A stretch of 64,000 bases of DNA from Macropodus opercularis. Its lineage: Eukaryota > Chordata > Actinopteri > Anabantiformes > Osphronemidae. A program made the position numbers and the translations under genes. The stretch spans positions 12,578,501 to 12,642,500 of the forward strand of contig CM061100.1 of the NCBI GenBank assembly GCA_030770545.1, given 5' to 3'. This document shows positions 57,201-60,060 of the stretch, in pieces. How positions within the stretch are numbered: the first letter of the stretch is position 1; every line of letters starts with the position of its first letter. Under the pieces are notes generated by a model. That model did no database searches. It was not told the DNA's origin and saw only the letters and a list, made by a program, of their open reading frames with translations.

Positions 57201-59712
57201 CAGATTTAGCTTTAGCGGAGCTTGAATCTGATTTTATGATAAGCACTGATTATTATTTTATGAAATATTTTTGCAATGAATGCATATACACCAGAGAATG
57301 ACAAGCGATAAAAATGTTAGTCCAAGTATCTGTACAGAGTGAACAAGCTCAGACAATAAAGATGCTAAATCTAATGTCAACTGTACAAAAGGTGACTTTA
57401 TAAAGCTATAAAATGATTAATCTGCTGTAACTTTAAGGTGTCTTAATTAAAGGAAACATGATATTAGCTACAGTACAGGTCTCATGTTTCATGATAGATT
57501 TGATTAGATGAAAAATCAACTCTTTAATGCACATATGTTAACAGTTTACTAGACAGGGATTAAATGTCTATATAGAGTTATGTACTCAGTAACAGTCTGT
57601 TGAGAGAATACTGCAAACAGCCAACAAAGACCAAGACTTCAAAGTCAAATCTGGGCTAGTTCCACAATGACACCTTTGTAGAACAGATAAATCACCTGCA
57701 CAGAATTTTTTAAAAGAACTGTGAATGAATGCAATTCATCAAACCTGCTGGTAAGGAATGTAATATGATTCATTGGAGTCATACAGGGTTCAAATATGAA
57801 GGTAAGTAAGTCTTGCGCAACAGATCGTACCTGGTGGATTCTCACATTTCTGTGTTTTTCCTTCAAGTATATATATTTTTACAATATAAATCACCATAAT
57901 GGTGGAAAATTCTTTTCCAAGTGACATAAAATTGTTTCACCTAGAAATAAAAAAAATGTTTTATATGCATATCAGGAGAATATCTCATTATGTGGCATTT
58001 TACTGTACACCAATTAAATGGTGTGTAACTGTGATTTACTCACAAATCAGTCAAACCAAAGCTCCACAGACTGAATACTGTGGAGAATTCACAATAAGGT
58101 GCTGAGTCATTGAATCTGAAGATATTACAACTTGAGCAAAGATACAACTGGATAAGATCAAGGAGGTTATTGCAGTAAAGTCGAACTTTCAGCTTATTTA
58201 GTGATATGCAGTAAAAATTAACTAAAGACTCAGGCTTTAGAATGTTTCCATCTACTGTAACTCTCTGAAAACACCCAATAAAAACATTCAACAAGCTGGG
58301 TTCAGTCGGTCACACATGCAATTTAATGCAAACTCTCAGCTTGCTCCTAGCTTTCAGAAATCTCCATTTGGGTCCCCGGGTCTTTAGGACCTGAATCTGA
58401 TAAAACCTGAGCGGGAACATAAACAATGCATAATCCTGTGAAATCCAGCCACACTGAGGCGGCTGGCAGAGCTCCAATTTCAACAGGTTGTGGATGTTTT
58501 AAACAAGTCCAATAACAGGAACACGATGTAAACCCATGGCATGCATGTCACCATCATTGTGGCAACAGTCCAGATGAAACAAAGGAGATGCAGACACTGA
58601 AAACACTGATGAGACAACCAGCTGGGTGTTGAAGACGATGTTGTGATTAACTAAATCTGCTTGGAACAATAAATGCATTCCATGTGATTTAATAACTGGG
58701 GATGACTTTTGGCTTTTGACTTTCATTTTGCAAATGTGTTTGTCTGGTGTATTCAACACCCATATCCACACATATCTTTGGATTCTGTTAGAGAAAACAA
58801 AATTAAAAAATGTCCTTCACTAGATCTCTACAACTACAGCAATTTACTTGCAATGACACACATGAGAAAAAAAACTATTATCTTTACTGATAGAACAGCA
58901 AATCATTTTAATCACTAAGACTCTGGGACTTGCAGACACTAAATACATTTCAGAACATGTGCCCTTTGGAAAGCTGCTAGAGTAATTGGAAAAAGCAATT
59001 AAATCCAATTGGCCTGAAGTGGAAAATAACTGAAGGCTTATTGTTTCACTGTGGTGTGAGTTCAGTCATAACAACTCACCATAGTCAAAGTAATTGACTG
59101 AAAGTCTACTTTTTTTTAACACTGGCACAGGAGAGTGAGGAGAGAGTAGCAGACGTGATGTAATGAACCACCAGCCTCATCATTAACCTGGTTGATAAAG
59201 AGCTGGTGAAGAAAACAATTATTATGTATATTATAATATTAATGTATTATAATATTATTAATAATAATAATATTAATTTAGTGGTTTTACGATACATACA
59301 GTAACAGGATCTTTTAGTGGTTGTTTCCAGGTCTGAATAGAATGCACAGATCGTTAGATATTGTATAGTAAATATATTTTTGAATATTAAATCAGTCTAA
59401 ACTTCAGAGGAAGTGGCCATCACGCCATCAACCTGCTGAAAAAATATTGAAAGTAAAAGTACAGTAATGAAGAGGTTAATTGAAATGAAGGCCATCTGCA
59501 TTCTTTCGCGCTAAATTACGTCAACTACTGCCGGCCACCATTTTTACTACTACATTACCACAGCCGGAGGCTCTACAGGTGTTCCTACCTGTCCGCAGCA
59601 TCCCGGAGCCGGACTCGCCTCCAAAATCTACGGATGCATCGTGTGGTGCGGCGGCGTCCATGGTTAGGAGCCAGAAAAGGCTGAGTGTCAGCGCTAGGAA
59701 GCAGGAGCGCAT
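210..59712 (-). CDS. Divergent type V/XI-like (clade B) fibrillar procollagen alpha chain, 58 exons, 3' end outside window
   Basis: Secreted extracellular-matrix collagen chain expected to trimerise in the ER and join or regulate collagen fibrils. Joined exons give 1510 residues: signal peptide (about 1-21), TSPN/laminin-G-like domain (about 42-252, four Cys), acidic segment (253-279), charged variable region (280-485), minor helix of 17 triplets (486-536), 32-residue linker (537-568), and 942 residues of major helix (569-1510). Phases are 1, 2, 2, then 0 for every later junction. Helix exons are 45/54/108 bp, as in fibrillar collagens. A Lys in GEK occurs at helix residues 84 and 927, the positions I recall for the alpha1(V) cross-link lysines, which argues that no helix exon was missed. 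About 24 triplets, the C-telopeptide and C-propeptide are off the left edge. Clade C (XXIV/XXVII) is unlikely because those chains lack a minor helix. I do not recognise the exact orthologue. Confidence 0.9.
636..689 (-). CDS. Collagen exon 57: major helix 907-924
   Basis: 54 bp: GIPGLHGELGDEGQKGKE. Acceptor caccaag, donor GTAAGA. Confidence 0.89.
881..934 (-). CDS. Collagen exon 56: major helix 889-906
   Basis: 54 bp: GEKGDPGPEGLPGWPGLI. Donor GTAAGT. Confidence 0.9.
1021..1074 (-). CDS. Collagen exon 55: major helix 871-888
   Basis: 54 bp: GKRGKAGVRGIRGDRGPK. Very basic, with a helical RGD at 882-884; a candidate heparin-type contact by charge only. Donor GTGGTA. Confidence 0.9.
1242..1295 (-). 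CDS. Collagen exon 54: major helix 853-870
   Basis: 54 bp: GDDGENGFLGKTGNTGRR. Proline-free six triplets; donor GTAAGT. Confidence 0.9.
1548..1601 (-). CDS. Collagen exon 53: major helix 835-852, GC donor
   Basis: 54 bp: GQQGRAGPEGNEGIKGEK. The donor is AAG|GCAAGA, the second GC-AG intron of the gene; no GT within reach keeps the 54-bp size. Confidence 0.9.
1726..1779 (-). CDS. Collagen exon 52: major helix 817-834
   Basis: 54 bp: GSAGEMGPQGPPGSTGSP. Donor GTAAGC. Confidence 0.9.
1898..1951 (-). CDS. Collagen exon 51: major helix 799-816
   Basis: 54 bp: GEDGLPGIQGPPGLPGIE. Donor GTGAAA. Confidence 0.9.
2114..2221 (-). CDS. Collagen exon 50: major helix 763-798
   Basis: 108 bp, twelve perfect triplets from GSSGQVGRQ to GPPGPEGEC. 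The last residue is a helix cysteine (798). Donor TGT|GTTAGT. Confidence 0.9.
2870..2923 (-). CDS. Collagen exon 49: major helix 745-762
   Basis: 54 bp: GITGAHGVRGETGKLGPP. Donor GTAAGT. Confidence 0.9.
3026..3079 (-). CDS. Collagen exon 48: major helix 727-744
   Basis: 54 bp: GEFGLMGITGPPGLVGPQ. Donor GTAAAC. Confidence 0.9.
3959..4012 (-). CDS. Collagen exon 47: major helix 709-726
   Basis: 54 bp: GMTGPPGPPGPEGSQGQK. Donor AAG|GTATTA. Confidence 0.9.
4454..4507 (-). CDS. Collagen exon 46: major helix 691-708, GC donor
   Basis: 54 bp: GEPGLMGKVGPVGLAGLQ. The donor is CAG|GCGAGT, a non-canonical GC-AG intron with otherwise strong consensus. Confidence 0.9.
4674..4781 (-). CDS. Collagen exon 45: major helix 655-690
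   Basis: 108 bp, twelve perfect triplets from GEVGPLGLS to GQRGHIGLM, with a Trp in GPWGAP. Acceptor gccggcag, donor GTGAGC. Confidence 0.9.
4906..4959 (-). CDS. Collagen exon 44: major helix 637-654
   Basis: 54 bp: GDVGPPGETGNAGPKGDK. Donor GTAAAC. Confidence 0.9.
5580..5687 (-). CDS. Collagen exon 43: major helix 601-636 with a Gly-to-Glu triplet
   Basis: 108 bp, twelve triplets from GDTGPCEKPGPP to GPVGKE. The third triplet reads Glu-Lys-Pro (codon GAA where a GGN is required, helix residue 607), directly after a triplet with a Y-position Cys (606). All other triplets are perfect and the exon length is unchanged, so this is a substitution, not a frameshift. Donor GAG|GTACAG. Confidence 0.9.
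5876..5929 (-). CDS. Collagen exon 42: major helix 583-600, weak donor
   Basis: 54 bp: GLPGQTGTEGPSGRKGDQ. The donor is CAG|GTCCAA, poor at +3 to +6; length and frame fix the border there. Confidence 0.87.
6181..6234 (-). CDS. Collagen exon 41: major helix 565-582
   Basis: 54 bp: GLPGSPGDAGPPGQDGQQ. Donor CAG|GTTGGT. Confidence 0.9.
6326..6379 (-). CDS. Collagen exon 40: major helix 547-564
   Basis: 54 bp: GPQGDDGLLGASGEQGPK. Donor GTAAAC. Confidence 0.9.
6490..6597 (-). CDS. Collagen exon 39: major helix 511-546
   Basis: 108 bp, twelve perfect triplets from GHPGVPGND to GPQGPAGIP, with GSIGPSGHH in the middle. Donor GTGAGT. Confidence 0.9.
6980..7024 (-). CDS. Collagen exon 38: major helix 496-510
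   Basis: 45 bp: GRPGDEGPEGIQGPP. A second consecutive 45-bp exon; donor GTGAGT. Confidence 0.9.
7074..7103. repeat. (GAGT)n microsatellite
   Basis: About seven tandem GAGT units in intron 37, roughly 50 bp from exon 38. Confidence 0.9.
7534..7578 (-). CDS. Collagen exon 37: major helix 481-495
   Basis: 45 bp: GPPGPSGEKGLQGPQ. Donor GTAAGA. Confidence 0.9.
8509..8562 (-). CDS. Collagen exon 36: major helix 463-480
   Basis: 54 bp: GEPGLRGLPGPVGKSGHA. Acceptor ttttttag, donor GTAAGT. Confidence 0.9.
8960..9013 (-). CDS. Collagen exon 35: major helix 445-462
   Basis: 54 bp: GIQGNTGMRGPPGFIGER. Donor GTAAGG. Confidence 0.9.
9327..9380 (-). CDS. Collagen exon 34: major helix 427-444
   Basis: 54 bp: GFTGKPGMEGPQGPVGMY. 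Donor GTAAGT. Confidence 0.9.
9483..9536 (-). CDS. Collagen exon 33: major helix 409-426
   Basis: 54 bp: GLPGKIGPPGSPGPPGDR. Proline-rich stable block; donor GTGAGT. Confidence 0.9.
9832..9885 (-). CDS. Collagen exon 32: major helix 391-408
   Basis: 54 bp: GFRGVIGERGTDGPPGSP. Donor GTATGC. Confidence 0.9.
10743..10787 (-). CDS. Collagen exon 31: major helix 376-390
   Basis: 45 bp: GPSGAVGSVGSKGLM. Low proline. The SINE-like repeat begins under 100 bp upstream in the adjoining intron. Confidence 0.9.
10865..11178 (-). repeat. tRNA-headed SINE-like dispersed repeat, copy A
   Basis: On the minus strand the head (11178 leftwards) has a Pol III B-box-like GGTTCGATTCC, followed by a body ending in TGGGATAGGCTCCAG-type sequence. 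It is the same repeat as copies B and C. Located just upstream of exon 31 in intron 30. Confidence 0.7.
11775..11828 (-). CDS. Collagen exon 30: major helix 358-375
   Basis: 54 bp: GLLGPSGPKGVEGKPGTQ. Donor CAG|GTTCCC is weak, but the 54-bp length and frame fit. Confidence 0.88.
12601..12645 (-). CDS. Collagen exon 29: major helix 343-357
   Basis: 45 bp: GRTGQRGYTGHPGPP. Acceptor ctccag, donor GTAAAC. Confidence 0.9.
12904..12957 (-). CDS. Collagen exon 28: major helix 325-342
   Basis: 54 bp: GNRGPDGHNGKPGSRGSK. Acceptor tgtaaag, donor GTATAG. Confidence 0.9.
13187..13240 (-). CDS. Collagen exon 27: major helix 307-324
   Basis: 54 bp: GVNGETGPQGKQGNHGLK. Donor AAG|GTCAGT. Confidence 0.9.
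13385..13492 (-). CDS. Collagen exon 26: major helix 271-306
   Basis: 108 bp, twelve perfect triplets from GFQGAAGIR to GQPGPKGDG, including GLQGER. Donor GGG|GTACGT. Confidence 0.9.
13811..13845. repeat. (AGT)n trinucleotide microsatellite with AGC interruption
   Basis: About eleven AGT/AGC units in intron 25. Confidence 0.85.
13947..14000 (-). CDS. Collagen exon 25: major helix 253-270
   Basis: 54 bp: GKRGPDGDKGEMGPKGEK. Highly charged; donor GTAGGA. Confidence 0.9.
14079..14123 (-). CDS. Collagen exon 24: major helix 238-252
   Basis: 45 bp: GVLGQQGPMGFPGTT. Donor GTGGGT. Confidence 0.9.
14733..14786 (-). CDS. Collagen exon 23: major helix 220-237
   Basis: 54 bp: GPVGPMGARGDRGFEGLM. Includes a helical (usually cryptic) RGD at helix residues 228-230. 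Confidence 0.9.
15598..15642 (-). CDS. Collagen exon 22: major helix 205-219
   Basis: 45 bp: GLPGRIGSPGPKGDD. Donor GTAAGT. Confidence 0.9.
15740..15793 (-). CDS. Collagen exon 21: major helix 187-204
   Basis: 54 bp: GPPGLEGQIGLPGPRGPQ. Donor CAA|GTTAGT. Confidence 0.9.
15881..15925 (-). CDS. Collagen exon 20: major helix 172-186
   Basis: 45 bp: GDMGPLGRVGPKGPQ. Acceptor atttcag, donor GTATAA. Confidence 0.9.
16134..16187 (-). CDS. Collagen exon 19: major helix 154-171
   Basis: 54 bp: GALGLTGQVGAQGVNGSR. Contains a potential sequon Asn-Gly-Ser; proline-free, so locally low stability is expected. Confidence 0.9.
16293..16337 (-). CDS. Collagen exon 18: major helix 139-153
   Basis: 45 bp: GDRGLDGTPGLTGLT. 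Acceptor caccag, donor GTAAAA. Confidence 0.9.
16602..16655 (-). CDS. Collagen exon 17: major helix 121-138
   Basis: 54 bp: GPQGMRGGYGPEGPRGPD. Donor GTGAGT. Confidence 0.9.
17046..17090 (-). CDS. Collagen exon 16: major helix 106-120
   Basis: 45 bp: GSTGLPGPPGPVGPP. First 45-bp exon of the major helix; starts the alternating 45/54 series. Confidence 0.9.
17330..17383 (-). CDS. Collagen exon 15: major helix 88-105
   Basis: 54 bp: GRVGLKGPRGNTGEPGEK. Acceptor tccaaag, donor GTACTC. Confidence 0.9.
17570..17623 (-). CDS. Collagen exon 14: major helix 70-87, N-side cross-link lysine
   Basis: 54 bp: GAWGYRGERGSKGEKGDE. Lys84 in GEK is at the position of the N-side helical cross-link lysine of alpha1(V) as I recall it, but the following residues are Gly-Asp-Glu rather than Gly-His-Arg. 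Confidence 0.9.
17759..17866 (-). CDS. Collagen exon 13: major helix 34-69
   Basis: 108 bp, twelve perfect triplets from GEYGPRGPP to GSPGAPGSQ, with an unusually Gly/Asp-rich middle (GGNGDD). Donor CAG|GTGGGC. Confidence 0.9.
19233..19286 (-). CDS. Collagen exon 12: major helix 16-33
   Basis: 54 bp: GPPGEPGQRGQPGIQGEM. Six perfect triplets; acceptor ttgcacag, donor GTAAAC. Confidence 0.9.
19394..19447 (-). CDS. Collagen exon 11: start of major helix
   Basis: 54 bp, residues 566-583: IKEGPTGLPGEMGKPGIQ. Three linker residues, then major-helix triplets 1-5. Donor CAG|GTCTGA is non-optimal. Confidence 0.87.
19526..19564 (-). CDS. Collagen exon 10: non-helical linker
   Basis: 39 bp, residues 553-565: QTSFYQLLRAGWP. 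Non-collagenous; continues the linker between minor and major helix. Acceptor ctgtag, donor GTAAGT. Too short for gene finders; supported by its splice sites, phase and position. Confidence 0.8.
20631..20750 (-). CDS. Collagen exon 9: end of minor helix and start of linker
   Basis: 120 bp, residues 513-552. Eight triplets starting GKIGPEGSPG and ending GPPGPPGLP, then non-helical HFYLWRNTAEEWAAFQ. The switch from helix to an aromatic linker within one exon parallels the end of the minor helix in V/XI N-propeptides, but the linker sequence differs. Donor CAG|GTGCAT. Confidence 0.88.
21033..21077 (-). CDS. Collagen exon 8: minor helix
   Basis: 45 bp, residues 498-512: GCHGEQGLPGFKGDK. Five perfect triplets, with a cysteine in the X position of the first. 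Acceptor ccacag, donor GTAAGA. Confidence 0.88.
21119..21418 (-). repeat. tRNA-headed SINE-like dispersed repeat, copy B
   Basis: Near-identical in arrangement to copy A, including GGGCGAGAGGCAGGGTTC and the segment TCTTTGGACAGTGGGAGGAA; the minus-strand head retains GGGTTCAATTCCCGG. Inserted about 40 bp upstream of exon 8, in intron 7. Confidence 0.7.
22846..23499 (-). CDS. Collagen exon 7: large variable region and start of minor helix
   Basis: 654 bp, 218 residues (280-497), phase 0 at both ends. The first 206 residues are hydrophilic, rich in Lys, Asp, Ser and Pro, with no Cys. RGD occurs twice near the start (SSRGDG at 282-284 and VIRGDV at 299-301). N-glycosylation sequons occur in ENITT, KNST and QNTT. 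The exon closes with KVFRLHR and four triplets (GPPGEMGPLGPE) that begin the minor helix. Acceptor ttgatag, donor GAA|GTAAGT. In V/XI chains the equivalent region projects from the fibril surface and is proteolytically trimmed; the same role is inferred here. No Tyr-rich/sulfated stretch typical of V/XI is seen. Confidence 0.9.
25996..26430 (+). mobile_element. Decayed Tc1-like remnant
   Basis: Starts with ACACGATATGGCCAAAATAA, resembling a common fish Tc1-family end (...ATATGGCCAAAAGTATGTGGACA...). Near 26190-26225 on plus it reads DLNPFQHLWDEL, the Tc1 transposase C-terminal motif, in a different frame from the rest. No intact right repeat is seen. Boundaries approximate. Confidence 0.5.
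27887..27982 (-). CDS. Candidate alternative first exon encoding a second signal peptide (short collagen isoform)
   Basis: 96 bp, 32 codons, inside intron 6. The ORF opens MLCHIGGCLLLGCLLLDLNG, a strong hydrophobic signal-like core, with plausible cleavage after the following HVRG. It ends at AAG|GTACTG in phase 0, exactly the phase of exon 7. No other ATG occurs on this strand between a TATA-like TATACAAG (28115-28122) and this start, position -3 is a purine, and an in-frame stop lies upstream. Splicing to exon 7 would make a secreted chain lacking the TSPN domain, like the short form of COL9A1, whose alternative promoter lies in an equivalent intron. The donor is weak (+5 is T) and there is no transcript evidence, so this is inference. 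Confidence 0.5.
28115..28122 (-). promoter_or_regulatory. TATA-like element of the candidate internal promoter
   Basis: TATACAAG on the minus strand, about 135 bases upstream of the candidate alternative start codon at 27982. The spacing would give a 5' UTR of roughly 105 nt without any ATG. A single weak-consensus motif; speculative. Confidence 0.25.
34438..34518 (-). CDS. Collagen exon 6: acidic variable-region segment
   Basis: 81 bp, 27 residues (253-279), phase 0 at both ends. Opens KTVMSSNDLENLVWDPKDES; acidic, no cysteine, no Gly-X-Y. Acceptor tttctacag and donor ACT|GTGAGT are both strong. Short variable-region exons of this kind are often alternatively spliced in V/XI chains; here skipping would keep frame. 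Confidence 0.78.
34852..34986 (-). CDS. Collagen exon 5: end of TSPN domain
   Basis: 135 bp, 45 residues (208-252), phase 0. Reads GFIRQLTFLMDNPDAAQLQC and then HHPAC, matching the terminal TSPN strand and the last two cysteines (V/XI chains have a similar QQLxxxxDxxAAxxxC...C ending). A Pro/Thr/Asn-rich tail follows. Acceptor ctggcag, donor GAG|GTGAGG. Confidence 0.9.
36285..36317. repeat. Perfect 16-bp inverted repeat
   Basis: Arms TTTATGGATCATTTAG and its exact complement are separated by a single T, in intron 4. Could form a hairpin or cruciform; no transposon sequence is recognisable around it. Confidence 0.85.
37198..38607 (+). mobile_element. Rex1/CR1-like non-LTR retrotransposon, 5'-truncated and decayed
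   Basis: Plus-strand reverse-transcriptase remnant. The open part (37343-37873) contains HYRPVALTSHLMKTMERLIL, a typical RT finger motif, and FFDFSSAFNTIQPALL, the first catalytic Asp block. Frame breaks follow; later pieces (DSVVASVLHYAVVCWGAG at about 38108-38160) are the C-terminal RT/thumb segment. The 3' end is recognisable by GTGGGATCAATAAA and a short ATCTTATCTTATT tail. The catalytic YxDD region is deleted. Lies in intron 4, antisense to the collagen gene. Confidence 0.8.
39698..39890 (-). CDS. Collagen exon 4: TSPN domain, second cysteine
   Basis: 193 bp, residues 143-207, ending in phase 0. Contains the family signature LSDGKWHHVSLSV followed by LYVDCSLL (second conserved Cys) and ends MVGGIIEGFETPLE. 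This DGxWHxV...VDC motif is what identifies the TSPN/PARP domain. Donor GAG|GTGAGT. Confidence 0.92.
40984..41142 (-). CDS. Collagen exon 3: TSPN domain, central strands
   Basis: 159 bp, phase 2 in and out, residues 90-142. Begins FLHEFSLLVQLRSP and ends near FIGTQQRHY, the alternating hydrophobic strands of the laminin-G-like fold. Donor GA|GTGAGA, acceptor tgtttag. Confidence 0.88.
41353..41497 (-). CDS. Collagen exon 2: start of TSPN domain
   Basis: 145 bp, residues 42-89 plus two bases. Acceptor ctacag, donor GG|GTACAG. The start DEVNILQELSL resembles the VDVLKxL opening of V/XI N-propeptides. Two N-glycosylation sequons lie in LNSTNASV. The core ERCPVLQVGQYSTLALSL holds the first TSPN cysteine and the GQxSTL-type strand known from TSPN collagens. 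Confidence 0.88.
42993..43504 (+). mobile_element. Nonautonomous Tc1-like element with transposase C-terminal remnant
   Basis: Imperfect terminal inverted repeats: the left end TACTGTGCAAAAGTGTTAGG and the complement of the right end share ACTGTGCAAA and GTGTGAAAAAATGCT. The interior, about 43165-43330 on plus, encodes WPPQSPDLNL, a stop, then VWDHMK-like and LWLVLHYVWNNLHP segments, the usual end of Tc1 transposases. Internally deleted and broken. Confidence 0.75.
43530..43630. mobile_element. About 100-bp MITE-like inverted repeat
   Basis: Ends GGCCAATCCGGGTCC (43538-43552) and GGACCAGGATTGGCC (43607-43621) are inverted complements with one mismatch. The interior (CAGAGAAAGTTGGAAAACCA) is a sequence I recall as widely dispersed in fish genomes. 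Sits about 30 bp from the Tc1-like element. Confidence 0.55.
46951..47120 (+). repeat. tRNA-headed SINE-like dispersed repeat, copy C (partial)
   Basis: Plus-strand orientation: GGGCAGCCCAGTAGTGTAGT, then CCTCACAGCAAGAAGGACCT and GGGTTCAATGCC, followed by a shortened body ending CTATCCAGGGTGTACCC. More diverged than copies A and B. In intron 1. Confidence 0.6.
47955..50520 (+). mobile_element. L2-like LINE remnant
   Basis: Plus-strand decayed LINE. An endonuclease segment is readable in pieces (SPGRGGIAA at about 48005-48035, GGFNIHVDVDSN at about 48255-48290, YGIEIDNLIVLPQKPLLSDH at 48408-48467). Then comes an RT catalytic block (LLDLSAAFDTIDHKILLQRL, 49246-49305) and the C-terminal segment (HISPTLASLHWLPARSKIK, about 49655-49712; LMAPYAPNRRLV). 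Several stops, frameshifts and an internal deletion make it inactive. The exact ends are approximate. Confidence 0.8.
54838..56018 (-). mobile_element. Tc1/mariner-like transposon, right end truncated
   Basis: Begins at a TA with CAGTTGCAAGAAAAAGTACG, the start of a long inverted repeat running to about 55030. The matching right arm (from about 55945, including a TGCACTGTGAATGTTTACAT stretch) is cut short near 56018. A minus-strand transposase is broken: an N-terminal helix-turn-helix part (about 55640-55790, starting MPHTKELQKTYDQEV) and a DDE part with QQDNDPKH (about 55110-55135). The C-terminal part is missing. Nonfunctional. Confidence 0.8.
56758..56812. repeat. Degenerate GATG/GGAT minisatellite
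   Basis: Irregular tandem GATG, GGATG and GAATGGAT units in intron 1. Confidence 0.6.
59215..59282. repeat. AT-rich low-complexity tract
   Basis: Almost pure A/T with repeated TAATATTA and ATA units, about 300 bp downstream of exon 1 in intron 1. Confidence 0.7.
59589..59712 (-). CDS. Collagen exon 1: signal peptide
   Basis: 124 bp coding, 41 codons plus one base (phase 1). The ATG at 59712 opens MRSCFLALTLSLFWLLTMDA, a basic n-region followed by a clear hydrophobic core; cleavage is likely within the following Ala-rich stretch. Donor CAG|GTAGGA. The first base of the next codon (G) joins exon 2 to give Asp. The 5' UTR lies upstream, to the right. Confidence 0.85.
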
Positions 59713-60060
59713 CTTCCCGGAGTTATCACCTTGACAATTAAGGCTTCACGACTCAAACAAGTGTCAGGGTCCGGGATACAAAACCTGCTCTTGTCAAACC
59801 GACCTTAAAGAGACGACCATCGCGCTTTCTTCACTAAGTTAATGAGTAAGGTTCAAGCAGGATTGTGACACAGAGCGACTGGCTGCTCATCTTCTCATCT
59901 TCTTCTTCTTCTCCTCCTCCTGCTCCTGCTCTTCACGCGCGTGCTGCACAGCGTCTCGACAACCCCGGTCTTGCAGCCATCACGTCACTGTGGCGCCAAC
60001 CAAGCCAAAGGAAACCACGCCCACTTCTTCTCATGTGGACCTATTAAAATCCTGCATGGT
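59713..60060 (-). promoter_or_regulatory. 5' UTR and promoter region of the collagen gene
   Basis: Locally GC-richer than the flanks. Reading towards the gene on the minus strand: a TTTTAATAGG A/T block (near 60040), a CACCC/GC-box-like GTGGGCGTGG (near 60020), a CRE-like TGACGTGA (near 59980), a purine-rich AGGAGGAGGAGAAG tract, then a leader to the ATG at 59712. No exact transcription start can be read from sequence. Confidence 0.5.

Larger units (their letters stand above)
41498..59588 (-). other. Intron 1 (18.1 kb)
   Basis: The largest intron, between signal peptide and TSPN exons. It contains a Tc1-like nonautonomous element (42993-43504), a small MITE (43530-43630), a SINE-like copy (46951-47120), an L2-like LINE remnant (47955-50520), a Tc1-like transposon (54838-56018) and short tandem repeats. 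Remaining sequence is AT-rich with no supported gene. Confidence 0.65.
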
